Source: Bacteroidales bacterium (GTDB lineage Bacteria > Bacteroidota > Bacteroidia > Bacteroidales > Tenuifilaceae). From it: DNA of 64,000 nucleotides. The stretch covers positions 124,001-188,000 of the forward strand of contig JABFRB010000001.1 in assembly GCA_013141385.1 (NCBI GenBank), given 5' to 3'. The notes under the pieces are model-generated. The model saw nothing but the letters and a program-made list of their open reading frames with translations, was not told the origin of the DNA and did no database searches. Below, in pieces: positions 35,346 to 44,376 of this stretch; the first letter of the stretch is position 1; each line of letters opens with the position of its first letter. The position numbers and the translations under genes are program-made.

Positions 35346-35974
35346 CTACGTATACTTAACTTTACTTTGATGCAAGTAAGAAAAAAAACATGAATATTCA
35401 AAGGATTTAGTGTTTATCGTTATTTCATGGATAAATTAAGGCAAGTTTATTGTAGTAGTATATTCTTTATGATGTTCATTACAATAGTTCGTTAAAGTTT
35501 TATTATTGATTTGTAACATCTTGTTTTTGTGATATTTTGTGTTTTTGTGTTTTTGTGGCAAAAATATTATAATAGCCACAAAATCACCAAGTCACCAAAA
35601 TACACCAAAAAGTTTACCGAAATATTGCATTAGAAAATGGAAATACTATTCAAAGTAAATTATTTATGATCTTTTATATTTTTATGCGAATCAATAAAAG
35701 GCTTTTTCAAAAGTCTAAAAACAACTCTTTTTTTCTCTTTGTGCATCTCTGTGAATTCTTTGTGTTCCTTTGTGTAAAAATATTTAAAAAATTACACAGA
35801 GTTCCACAGAGATTAACACAAAGTTCCACAGAGGACTTTTAAGATAGCATATGATTGATTGTGTTAGCTGTTTTATTCAACCCTTAATTCACATAATTTA
35901 TTTACTTGCATGATAAAACCTTTTGATTTCATTCAAGTCTAAAACAATATCTACTAAAAAATAAAATACTTATT
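35346..35974. other. Intergenic region with dispersed repeats
   Basis: No gene is seen. It holds a TTTTGTG-rich stretch (35520-35600) with GTGGC/GCCAC arms and the second copy of the CACAGAG-type repeat. The last 100 bp should contain the peptidase promoter, but no strong TAnnTTTG box was found. Confidence 0.6.
35698..35848 (-). repeat. Dispersed CACAGAG-type repeat, copy 2
   Basis: Reverse-complement copy of 160-290, with one extra internal ATTAACACAAAGTTCCACAG segment that looks like a local duplication. Confidence 0.7.
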
Positions 35975-38119
35975 ATGCAAAGGTTACTGATTGTTTTTTT
36001 ACTTTCGGTTAATGTGTTCTTAACTGCACATTCGCAAAACAAAGAATTAACGCTTAGCCAAGCGGTACTTGGGCAACGAAAGGAATTTGGGGCTGCAACG
36101 CTTAAAAATCTTTCTTGGCGTCCTGGGACAAACGCATTTTCATACATAAAGGATAATTGCCTTATTGAGTTTGATATTAAAACCCAAAAGGAGGATACAA
36201 TCCTGAAAATGGATAACCTTAATGGGATTCTTGTTGCAAATAATTTACCGAAGATTAAAAACTTCACACAAGCCGAATGGGTATCGCAAAATGCGATACG
36301 TTTTAACCTTGAACCTAATTTAGTAGTATTTGATGTTATCGCAAAGAAAATAGTATCAACCATTGGCTATTTAAGCAACGCCAAAAATATCGATAAATGT
36401 GATGATAACGAGAAGGTTGCTTACACCATTGATAACAATCTTTTTATAGCCAATCGGAGTAATAAATCAATTCAAATTACCAACGATTCGAATTTGGGAA
36501 TTGTTAATGGGCAATCGGTTCATAGGAATGAGTTTGGGATTAAGAAGGGAACATTCTGGTCGCCCAAAGGGAATTACCTAGCATTCTATAGGATGGATGA
36601 AACAATGGTTACCGATTACCCTTTGGTTGATATCTCAACCCGAATTGCAACCGTAAAGAACGTAAAATATCCAATGGCAGGAATGAAAAGCCATGAGGTA
36701 ACGCTTGGTGTTTACGATGTTCAAACTGGGCAAACAATCTTCCTTAAAACAGGTGAACCCAAGGAGCAGTTTCTTACCAATATTGCATGGAGTCCCGATG
36801 AAAAATCAATTTACATCGCCGTGCTCAACCGCGAGCAAAATTATTTACAATTGAATCAGTTCAATGCCCAAACAGGCGATTTTGTTAAAACCCTTTTCGA
36901 GGAGAAAAACGATAAGTACGTTGAACCCGTTGAACCCATGGTCTTCCTGAAGAGTAACCCAAACCAGTTTATCTGGCAGAGTAGGAGGGATAGGTGGAAT
37001 CATATTTACCTCTATAATATTGATGGAACTCTGGCTAAGCAGATTACAAAAGGCAATTGGGAAGTGACCGATGTGGTTGGGTTTGATAAGGGTGAGAAAA
37101 ACCTATACTACATATCAACCCAACAAAACCCGCTGGAGAGACACCTGTACTGCATGGATATTAAGAAAGGCGTTGAAAAGAGGTTGACCACCATTCACGG
37201 TACGCATAAACCTGTTGTAGCATTGGATTTAGGATATTTTCTTGATGTTTTCTCAAGCACCGAGATTCCCAACCAAATTGATTTGTATAGTACCAGCGGG
37301 AAGTTCATCAAGAATACCTTAAAGGCCGGTAATCCATTCAAGGATTACAGCATGGCTAAACTTGAGATGGTTACCCTGAAAACCCACGATGGTAAATTCG
37401 CCTTAAATGCCCGTATGCTTAAACCAGCCAACTTTGATGCGAGTAAAAAATATCCTACTGTAGTTTACGTTTACGGTGGGCCACATTCGCAGCTCGTTAC
37501 CGATGATTGGTTGGGCGGTGCTAGGCTTTGGGAGTACTACATGGCTAATAAAGGTTACATACTGTTCACGCTCGATAATAGGGGTACTGGAAACCGTGGT
37601 TTTGAATTCGAGGGCGTAATTCATCGGAATCTTGGGGTGAACGAATTGGACGATCAGATGGTAGGAGTGGAGTATCTTAAAACGCTTCCTTACGTTGATG
37701 TGAATAGAATTGGCGTTCATGGCTGGAGCTTTGGTGGTTTTATGACCGTTACAATGATGCTAAAGCAAGCCGATCAGTTTAAGGTTGGAGTTGCTGGCGG
37801 CCCAGTAATCGATTGGAAGTTTTATGAGGTGATGTACGGCGAACGCTATATGGATACTCCCGATGAAAACCCCGAGGGTTACAAGAATGCAGATTTAAAG
37901 AATTTTGTAACAAACCTAAAGGGCAGATTGCTTATAATTCATGATGATATGGACGAAACCGTTGTTCCTCAGAACAGCTTTACTTTTTTGAATGAGTGTA
38001 TAAAAAACAGTATTCAGGTTGATTACTTTACCTATCCACAGCATCAGCATAATGTTATTGGTAAAGATAGGGTTCACCTTATCGATAAAATTATTAGATA
38101 TTTTGATGAGCATTTGTAG
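35975..38119 (+). CDS. Dipeptidyl-peptidase IV-type S9 prolyl peptidase
   Basis: A 714-residue exported serine peptidase. The signal peptide is residues 1-20 (FLTAHSQ), a beta-propeller (DPPIV_N) covers about 60-450 and an alpha/beta hydrolase domain follows. The catalytic triad is Ser in GWSFGGF (about 585), Asp in HDDMDE (about 660) and His in HQHNV (about 692). It probably removes X-Pro dipeptides in the periplasm, as in asaccharolytic Bacteroidota. The 17-bp palindrome at 36282-36298 lies inside the coding sequence without breaking the frame. Confidence 0.92.
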   Translation: MQRLLIVFLLSVNVFLTAHSQNKELTLSQAVLGQRKEFGAATLKNLSWRPGTNAFSYIKDNCLIEFDIKTQKEDTILKMDNLNGILVANNLPKIKNFTQAEWVSQNAIRFNLEPNLVVFDVIAKKIVSTIGYLSNAKNIDKCDDNEKVAYTIDNNLFIANRSNKSIQITNDSNLGIVNGQSVHRNEFGIKKGTFWSPKGNYLAFYRMDETMVTDYPLVDISTRIATVKNVKYPMAGMKSHEVTLGVYDVQTGQTIFLKTGEPKEQFLTNIAWSPDEKSIYIAVLNREQNYLQLNQFNAQTGDFVKTLFEEKNDKYVEPVEPMVFLKSNPNQFIWQSRRDRWNHIYLYNIDGTLAKQITKGNWEVTDVVGFDKGEKNLYYISTQQNPLERHLYCMDIKKGVEKRLTTIHGTHKPVVALDLGYFLDVFSSTEIPNQIDLYSTSGKFIKNTLKAGNPFKDYSMAKLEMVTLKTHDGKFALNARMLKPANFDASKKYPTVVYVYGGPHSQLVTDDWLGGARLWEYYMANKGYILFTLDNRGTGNRGFEFEGVIHRNLGVNELDDQMVGVEYLKTLPYVDVNRIGVHGWSFGGFMTVTMMLKQADQFKVGVAGGPVIDWKFYEVMYGERYMDTPDENPEGYKNADLKNFVTNLKGRLLIIHDDMDETVVPQNSFTFLNECIKNSIQVDYFTYPQHQHNVIGKDRVHLIDKIIRYFDEHL
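36282..36298. repeat. 17-bp palindrome inside the DPP-IV gene
   Basis: TATCGCAAAATGCGATA is identical to the copy at 321-337. It encodes the SQNAI part of the propeller. Confidence 0.75.
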
Positions 38120-38764
38120 TGTGGCAAAATTTGAAAATTAGGGAATTTGAAGATTTGAAGATTTGAAGATTTGAAAATTTGAAGATTTAAGGATTGGAGC
38201 AATGGGATGAAGATATTTATTCTGCCTTGTTTCATCTAAGATTAGTGAATTCGATGTAAGCATAACATATTGATCCCAAGTATAGTGTTAGATTGTTACT
38301 TTGTCATGCTGAACGGAGTGAAATCCGGAGGATTCGCTGAAAGCAACCATCTCATTTATAGATCCTTCGCTTCTCGTACGATGACATCTCGCATCGGGTT
38401 GCATTAGAGTATCGCAATTTGCGATAGTTGGGATGAGGTGGTGTTTTATCCATTTCGTAACTGAGGATACCCAAGAAGTCAATTAACCGCAAAGTATTTT
38501 AAGAATTCGCGAAGTTCGCAAAGGAACAATGTGTTGTATAATAGCCATTTGCTCTCTTTGCGTTTTTTTCTTTGCGACCTTGGCGGTTAAAGATTAATCT
38601 GGAGCTGGAACTGATTGATAGTAGTCTTGCTGGTTTTGATCTCAGGCGTAGCCTGTTGCAATAGAATGACGCAGGTATGCTTTGCTAACCTATGCCGAAT
38701 CTAATTGTTTTTGTTTTTTATTTAGGGACTTGGGTGAATGGGGACACTTTTCGCCTTATGGTTA
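38120..38764. other. Intergenic repeat-dense region
   Basis: No gene is present. It holds six copies of the 8-bp unit ATTTGAAG (38145-38192), a MITE-related segment (38242-38380), the palindrome TATCGCAATTTGCGATA (38410-38426) and a TTAACCGC...GGCGGTTAA element (38484-38592). A segment near 38715-38755 resembles 41030-41070. Confidence 0.6.
38242..38380 (+). repeat. Partial MITE-related repeat
   Basis: GTGAATTCGATGTAAG followed by CATAACATATTGATCC, GTCATGCTGAACGGAGTG and ATAGATCCTTCGCTT matches the reverse complement of 50390-50515. Only one terminal repeat is visible, so the copy looks truncated. Confidence 0.65.
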
Positions 38765-39691
38765 TTATTGCGTGTTGTAGCCAGTACTTTTGATTTTTCC
38801 AATTGATTTAATTAATTCGCTAAGTTCAGAATCTCTTTTCTTTGAATCTCCAATCTTTAGAATCATAGCATATTGTACCTTAGCAGTATTTAAAACAAAC
38901 AAATCATTATTAAGTCTGTCCATTCTATTGTTAGTGTCTCGATAGAATTTAATTATTGTTCCTCCCAGAATATTAGAAATTGCACCAACACTGGAAGTTA
39001 CTGCACCTTCCGTTACATTTTTTTTGAAAAGTAGATAAACACCAATAAATACAATTAAAATCCCTGCTATAATTAATCCTAATGCTGCATTGAAAGTATT
39101 TTTTGCTTGTCTTTCTCTCTCTTGTCTAAAAACACTAAGCGTTTCATAGGTATTTGAAATAATAAAATATATATCATCATCAAATTCTTTCTTTGTTTCT
39201 GCTTTTTCTGGTATTATTGATTCTAATTTTCTCTCAAAACTATGATACGTATATTTTATTAAGTACTTGACAAAAAAATAAAAAACGAATATGGCTAATA
39301 TTATTCCAAACTCTATTATAATTGATATGTATAGTTTAAGGTTGAATTCATTACTAATAAATATCCCACCTAAGTAGAATAAGAAAGAAGCACCACCTAA
39401 CAACAGTATACCAATCAATAAACCAATCAATAATATTATAATCAGCACAGAGATATCTGCCCAACAACCAAGGGTGGACTTTGCATAATATTCATCTTCC
39501 CTATCCTTTTTTATAGAAATTTGAACCATTAAATCAGAAACCTTATTTTTTTTTCCAGAAAGAGGAGTAAGCTCAATTACATCAGGAGTTTCTTTTATTC
39601 TATACTTATTTAAATTTTCTTTAAAAACATCAACTGATTCACCTTTTAAATTCTCTAAAAGTGTTAAAAGTAATTGGTCTTTTAATTCCAT
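38765..39691 (-). CDS. TRADD-N-associated membrane-domain protein
   Basis: A 308-residue protein with a soluble N-terminus (1-75), hydrophobic helices at about 80-112 and 121-145, then a second helix pair at about 202-222 and 228-247. The segment 185-290 (RQERERQAKNTFNAALGLII...ISNILGGTIIKFYRDTNNRMD) resembles the two-helix domain associated with TRADD-N-type proteins, a family tied to bacterial conflict systems. Its last codons (TGYNTQ) run through GTTGTAGCCAGTAC (38774-38787), which is complementary to 39720-39733 just upstream of the start, as expected for a gene cassette. It follows the HEPN-nuclease gene in the same direction. Confidence 0.65.
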   Translation of the reverse strand: MELKDQLLLTLLENLKGESVDVFKENLNKYRIKETPDVIELTPLSGKKNKVSDLMVQISIKKDREDEYYAKSTLGCWADISVLIIILLIGLLIGILLLGGASFLFYLGGIFISNEFNLKLYISIIIEFGIILAIFVFYFFVKYLIKYTYHSFERKLESIIPEKAETKKEFDDDIYFIISNTYETLSVFRQERERQAKNTFNAALGLIIAGILIVFIGVYLLFKKNVTEGAVTSSVGAISNILGGTIIKFYRDTNNRMDRLNNDLFVLNTAKVQYAMILKIGDSKKRDSELSELIKSIGKIKSTGYNTQ

Positions 39692-39726
39692 ATTTCTCTA
39701 TATTTAGTGGGCTTTATCTGTATTGG

Positions 39727-39867
39727 CTACAACGTTCCTGTGATTGGAAATATTGAGGAGTTAGCGGCTGCTTCCTTATCCACCATTAATGAACTTTGTG
39801 GTGATTGAAAACCTTGCTGTTGCATCATCTGCCCCCAATATTTTAACCACATATTGGCACCAGCTTT
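39727..39867 (-). pseudogene. Possible 46-codon gene relic after the HEPN-nuclease stop
   Basis: Directly after the TAA of the nuclease gene the same frame stays open for 46 codons (starting KAGANMWLKYW, ending FPITGTL) before TAG at 39727-39729. The stop falls at the AACGTTGTAG box upstream of the TRADD-N gene. It may be the remnant of a displaced gene end or chance. The segment also carries CAGCCGCTAA (39761-39770), shared with the attC-like site at 54.9 kb. Confidence 0.3.
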
Positions 39868-40806
39868 TTAATTTTGTATTATTTTAATGCTATAAGTGGT
39901 TTCATCTAGTTTTAAAACTTTATCTACTATCTTAATGCCTTTATTATCAGTTTTCGTTGATATGGCCAATAAAATACCTTGTTCAATGTTTGAGTGTTTT
40001 AAATATGTTAATAGTTGATTGATTGCAGGTTCTATATTTATTACCGTTAAATATCTCTTAACTTCAATAATAGATTTTTCATTTTCCACTTCTAAAATAT
40101 AATCTGGTCTTAAACCTTTTGAAATATTTGGTTGAACCTGAAATTTTATATTTTCAAATGCACTTAAATACGCATTTAGCATTCCTATTATTTCAGTTTC
40201 ATATTTATCTGTGCCGTTATTAAGTTTATGAGTCGTGATGAACTCTGAAAGTAATGATGTAATTAATTCAAGAGATTTTGGTTTAGTTTTTAAAAGAAAT
40301 GCTATTTTTTCTTTTCTCAATTTAGATTTCTTAATATTTTCTTGCTCTTTGTTAAATGCGAGTTTCTCCATTATTTGTTTTAATAGTAAGAATACGAACG
40401 AAGAAACGCTTGTCAGAGCAATGAAAGCTTCACTTTCGTCAAAGAACAACTTGTAATCGTGTGTTGATTTATTTCTCCATTCACTTCTATAGTTCCTAAA
40501 AAGTTCTAAAACCCTTTCCTTGAAAATACTATTATCTTCAAAGAACTTTTCAATCTTAAATGGAGTTTCTCTGTCAACTTCAACTTCTGTTTTATTTGCC
40601 AACACTTTATACGCCTCTTTTAGAGCACCTTCAAAAGCTTGATTGGTTCTGTATATCACATCATTAAAAAAATAGGAATCATTATCTCCTTGAAGATAAT
40701 AGTATTCTGCTCTTTCGAGATGCAATCTAACTGCATCTAAATAAATAGATTGCTCTGCTTCAGCAATCAATCCAACTTGTTTCCTTATTTGTTCAATAGT
40801 ATCCAT
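39868..40806 (-). CDS. HEPN-like plus PD-(D/E)XK nuclease fusion
   Basis: A 312-residue cytosolic protein. Residues 1-150 are helical and resemble a HEPN domain (FNDVIYRTNQAFEGALKEAY, 47-66) with the RNase motif R-X4-H at Arg111-His116 (RNKSTH). Residues 225-280 carry a restriction-endonuclease core, RPDYILEVENEKSIIEVK, giving Asp235, Glu248 and Lys250. HEPN proteins in conflict systems often cleave RNA, and PD-(D/E)XK domains cleave DNA. Having both suggests an abortive-infection or phage-sensing nuclease. The TRADD-N membrane gene lies 176 bp downstream. Homology for the HEPN part is by motif only. Confidence 0.65.
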   Translation of the reverse strand: MDTIEQIRKQVGLIAEAEQSIYLDAVRLHLERAEYYYLQGDNDSYFFNDVIYRTNQAFEGALKEAYKVLANKTEVEVDRETPFKIEKFFEDNSIFKERVLELFRNYRSEWRNKSTHDYKLFFDESEAFIALTSVSSFVFLLLKQIMEKLAFNKEQENIKKSKLRKEKIAFLLKTKPKSLELITSLLSEFITTHKLNNGTDKYETEIIGMLNAYLSAFENIKFQVQPNISKGLRPDYILEVENEKSIIEVKRYLTVINIEPAINQLLTYLKHSNIEQGILLAISTKTDNKGIKIVDKVLKLDETTYSIKIIQN

Positions 40807-40898
40807 AATAAAATTGGTACCAACTTGTTTATATATGGTAAAATAATACTTTAATACCCTTTTTTGATTGTATTGTATGATAAAACCATACCTTGATT

Positions 40899-40906
40899 CA
40901 AAGATA
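40899..40906 (-). promoter_or_regulatory. Candidate promoter -7 box for the HEPN-nuclease gene
   Basis: The minus strand reads TATCTTTG, matching TAnnTTTG, 93 bp upstream of the ATG. Confidence 0.4.
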
Positions 40907-41087
40907 ATTTCTTTTGGAAAATATATATAAGTATTGTTTATAGAAAGTAAAATATTTTATGAACAATAATTAACAACGGAAATAAGGGTTGAATTAATAA
41001 GGCGGAGCTATTGATTGTATTAATCACTTTTGTTTTTTACTCATTGCCTTGGGTGAATGAGGGAAAGTTTAGACCAGTTAATTTTAT

Positions 41088-41095
41088 TACGTTTG
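41088..41095 (+). promoter_or_regulatory. Candidate promoter -7 box for the His-rich protein and receptor
   Basis: TACGTTTG matches TAnnTTTG, 101 bp before the ATG at 41196. Confidence 0.4.
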
Positions 41096-41195
41096 AAAAA
41101 CAAATCTCAGAAACGATTGTTATGTAGAAAAACATATCTTAATTTGTGTTTTAATTAGTTTTTAAAATGCAGAGACTTTATAGAACAAGCATTTA

Positions 41196-41510
41196 ATGAT
41201 AAGAAAACTAAAATATATTGCTTCTTTACTACTCTTGTTGGTATTCCTTTTGCCTTCAATTGAAAAACTTGAGCATCATCACAAGCATTATATTCATAAT
41301 TCAAAAGATAATAAGCAATACCCTGAGATTCGCGAGAATTGTTATATCTGTGATTTTCAGTTTTCAGTTTTCTCTACGGATTTTGAAACTATTAAATTAC
41401 TAAAAGAGAAACATTTAGATAATTACTGCAATAATTACTCATCGTTTAATTATTCAAACCACTCAATTCACACATTCTTATTACGCGCTCCTCCTTATAG
41501 GCATATTTAA
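41196..41510 (+). CDS. Small His-rich exported protein linked to a TonB receptor
   Basis: A 104-residue protein with an N-terminal hydrophobic signal or anchor (7-22). A histidine cluster EHHHKHYIH (26-34) and a CYIC pair (49-52) follow, all suited to binding a transition metal. Small proteins of this layout commonly precede metal-type TonB receptors in Bacteroidota. The receptor gene follows 59 bp later in the same direction. The role as a metal chaperone or sensor is inferred. Confidence 0.65.
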   Translation: MIRKLKYIASLLLLLVFLLPSIEKLEHHHKHYIHNSKDNKQYPEIRENCYICDFQFSVFSTDFETIKLLKEKHLDNYCNNYSSFNYSNHSIHTFLLRAPPYRHI

Positions 41511-41569
41511 GCTGATACACAATCTTCGAGGTTAATTTAGAATTTGTTTAAAACGTAAAACGTAATAGA

Positions 41570-43819
41570 ATGAAAAATGTATTTATCATTTGCGTTATGA
41601 TATTGTCGTATCATATCACGAATGCACAAAATAAAATATCAGGAAAAATACTTGACCAAGACAATTTACCTTTGATTGGAGCGACCGTATTCGTCCCAGA
41701 CCTGAATAAAGGTACAGTATCAAATGCTAATGGAGGCTACGAATTATCAAATTTGCCCAATGGCAATATTAAAATCCAATTTTCCTTTGTAGGATACACC
41801 AACCGAATAGAAATATTTTCGCTGAATGGAGAGAGCCTAGAATTAAATGTAACCCTAAAACAGACCATAATCGATGCGGAAGAGATAGTTATTACGGGTG
41901 GTTACAACTCAACGCAGCATGAAAACGCTGTGAAAATTGATGTTCTAAAGCTTAGCCCTCTAACCATTAAGAACACACCAAATTTTACCGAAACACTTAC
42001 ACAGGTTGCAGGTGTTGACATGATTTCTAAGGGAAGTGGTGTTTCAAAGCCCGTTATTCGTGGACTTTCCATGAACGACATCTTAGTTTTAAATAATGGC
42101 GTTCGGTTTGAGAACTATCAGTATTCTAGCCATCATCCACTCGGAATTGATGAATTCGGAATCGAAGATGTTGAAATCATAAAAGGTCCTGCTTCTTTAC
42201 TCTATGGTTCTGATGCCATAGGTGGAGTAATTAATTTTATAAAAGAACGACCTGCCCCAGTTGGCTCTATTGTGGGAGACTACAACATGCAACTTTTTTC
42301 GAACACGTTAGGCTTAACCAATAATTTAGGAATAAAAGGAGCGTCGAAGAGGTTTTTTGGTGGTATTAGGGTTGGGCAAAAAACCAATGCCGATTTTCTG
42401 CAAGGCGGAGGAGCATTTGTCCCAAACTCACGTTTTAACGAAATGTCAGTTAAAACCAATATTGGCTTTACCGATAAAATAGGAACTTTTAAACTGTTTT
42501 ACGACTTCAATAATGAAAAGCTTGGATTGGTGGAAGATGAAGCCATTAATGCAATTACAGAGAGAGGAAGAGAAAACAAAATATGGTATCAGAAGCTGAA
42601 TACTCACTTACTTTCCTCACAAAACAAGCTGTATTTGAGTAAATTTAAGCTCGATATAAATTCAGCCTATCAAAATACCGAATTGATTCATTTTGGTGAT
42701 TTGAACGTATATGAAATTCAAATGAAACTTTCAACCCTAACCTATGAAGCCAAACTACACTTACCATCCAAAGAAAATTCAGAGTACATCATTGGCTTTC
42801 AGGGTTTCAATCAAACTAATGCAAATCTGAATAACAGGGAAACGAAGCTCTTACCTGATGCTTCTACAAATAATTATTCCGCATTCGGTTTGCTCCAATA
42901 TACATTCTTTAAGAAACTTAAAGTACAAACGGGTGTTCGCTATGATACTAAATCTATATCAACACAAGCAATCGGTTTACCTGTCGACCCGTTGACTTAT
43001 CGACCAGCGATCGATAAGTCATACGGAAGTTTTAGCGGTTCATTGGGTTCAACGTATAACTTCTCCGAGGAACTTTTATTTAGAGTGAATTTTGCAGCGG
43101 CTTACCGTACGCCTAATCTAGCAGAGCTGACATCGAACGGACAACATGAGCTGCGATATGAAATTGGCGACCAAAACCTTGTTCCTGAAAATGCCTATGA
43201 AGCTGATTTAAGCATTCATTACCATAAAGATAATTATACCTTAGACATTGCGGGGTTTTACAATATTGTCGATAATTATATTTTTATCTCACCAACAGGT
43301 GATACAACAGTGTCGGGAATTGATATTTTCAGATACAAGCAGGCTAATTCGGTCTTATTTGGTGGCGAAGCAGGTTTGCATATACATCCAAAGCCAATTA
43401 AATGGCTGCACTTTAAAGCCACATTTTCATCGGTAATTGGGAAACAAGAAAACGGTGACTATTTACCCTTTGTTCCTGCACATAAATTGAAGTTCGAGCT
43501 GCAAACGGAAAAAGAGAAATTATTGTTTCTGCATAATGCATTTATTTCTGTTAATACAACTACCGCCTTCAATCAGAACAATGCAGCTCCAGATGAAACT
43601 CCAACAAAAGGCTATACTCTTTTGGATTTAAGCGTTGGGGGTAATATTAAAGTGAAAAATCAATTTTTCACTTTAAGCCTGAGTGCAAACAATGTACTTG
43701 ATAAGAAATACATCGACCATTTATCCACTTTAAAAGAGGTTAACCTGTATAATCAGGGCAGAAATATTTCATTAAGTTTAAGAATTCCTTTTGATATAAC
43801 CAGAAATAATAAACATTAA
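41570..43819 (+). CDS. TonB-dependent receptor, probable metal or metal-chelate uptake
   Basis: A 749-residue outer-membrane receptor. The signal peptide is 1-19 (NAQ), a carboxypeptidase-regulatory-like domain covers about 22-105 (ISGKILDQDNLPLIGATV) and the plug about 115-230 (VSKPVIRGLSMNDILVLNNG, GPASLLYGSDAIGGVINF). A 22-strand-type barrel ends ISLSLRIPF. Length and motifs fit the CirA/FepA-like class, not SusC. The His-rich gene upstream points to a metal ligand. Confidence 0.87.
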   Translation: MKNVFIICVMILSYHITNAQNKISGKILDQDNLPLIGATVFVPDLNKGTVSNANGGYELSNLPNGNIKIQFSFVGYTNRIEIFSLNGESLELNVTLKQTIIDAEEIVITGGYNSTQHENAVKIDVLKLSPLTIKNTPNFTETLTQVAGVDMISKGSGVSKPVIRGLSMNDILVLNNGVRFENYQYSSHHPLGIDEFGIEDVEIIKGPASLLYGSDAIGGVINFIKERPAPVGSIVGDYNMQLFSNTLGLTNNLGIKGASKRFFGGIRVGQKTNADFLQGGGAFVPNSRFNEMSVKTNIGFTDKIGTFKLFYDFNNEKLGLVEDEAINAITERGRENKIWYQKLNTHLLSSQNKLYLSKFKLDINSAYQNTELIHFGDLNVYEIQMKLSTLTYEAKLHLPSKENSEYIIGFQGFNQTNANLNNRETKLLPDASTNNYSAFGLLQYTFFKKLKVQTGVRYDTKSISTQAIGLPVDPLTYRPAIDKSYGSFSGSLGSTYNFSEELLFRVNFAAAYRTPNLAELTSNGQHELRYEIGDQNLVPENAYEADLSIHYHKDNYTLDIAGFYNIVDNYIFISPTGDTTVSGIDIFRYKQANSVLFGGEAGLHIHPKPIKWLHFKATFSSVIGKQENGDYLPFVPAHKLKFELQTEKEKLLFLHNAFISVNTTTAFNQNNAAPDETPTKGYTLLDLSVGGNIKVKNQFFTLSLSANNVLDKKYIDHLSTLKEVNLYNQGRNISLSLRIPFDITRNNKH

Positions 43820-44376
43820 TGAGTCATAACAAATATCAAATTATTTAATATTATATGTCAATCTCAAACTGCTTTTCTTGCCCCGTTTGCCAGAGACTAT
43901 AAGTAGCTAAAACAAAAATCACTCGGTTCGGCAAAGGTTAGCGGAGCGCACCTGTGTCGGTCTATTAATAGCAGGCTGCGCCTGCAAATGGTAGGTAAAA
44001 TATAGAAAGGACGAGACTCTAGCCTCGTCCTTTCTATATAATGTTAAAAAAATAAATCGAAATAATCCCAACCCCAAATCGGGCTTTATTCAATGAACTG
44101 TGTTAGGAGGTGTGATTATTGCACATTCATTCTGTCTTCAAAAAGAGAATGTTCAGGTAATGTTCACAGAACTGTGTTTCACAATATTTGTGTTAATAAA
44201 ATAAGATAATAAGGTTTATTCCCTTGGTTGTTCCATTTCCTACTAAGGTTTAAAACCTTATTTTCAGATACATAACCTTAGTAGAAAATTATTGTTTACA
44301 TCAAACTTGAACCTTATTACCTTATTAAAAGAGCTCAAAATGTGTATGGGAAATAGTATTAATAAATATATCAAAA
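43820..44376. other. Intergenic region
   Basis: No gene is present. It holds a strong hairpin (44001-44038) and a GCGGAGCGCACCTG...GCAGGCTGCGCCTGC palindrome-rich stretch (43940-43990). The rest is AT-rich. Confidence 0.55.
44001..44038. terminator. Strong 15-bp hairpin
   Basis: TATAGAAAGGACGAG pairs perfectly with CTCGTCCTTTCTATA around 8 nt. It lies 180 bp beyond the receptor stop and lacks a T tract, so it may be a repeat element and not a terminator. Confidence 0.45.

Larger units (their letters stand above)
40807..41195. other. Divergent intergenic region
   Basis: No gene is present. It holds candidate promoters facing both ways and a TTTTGTTTTTTA...TTGGGTGAATG segment (about 41030-41070) also found near 38715-38755. 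Confidence 0.5.
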
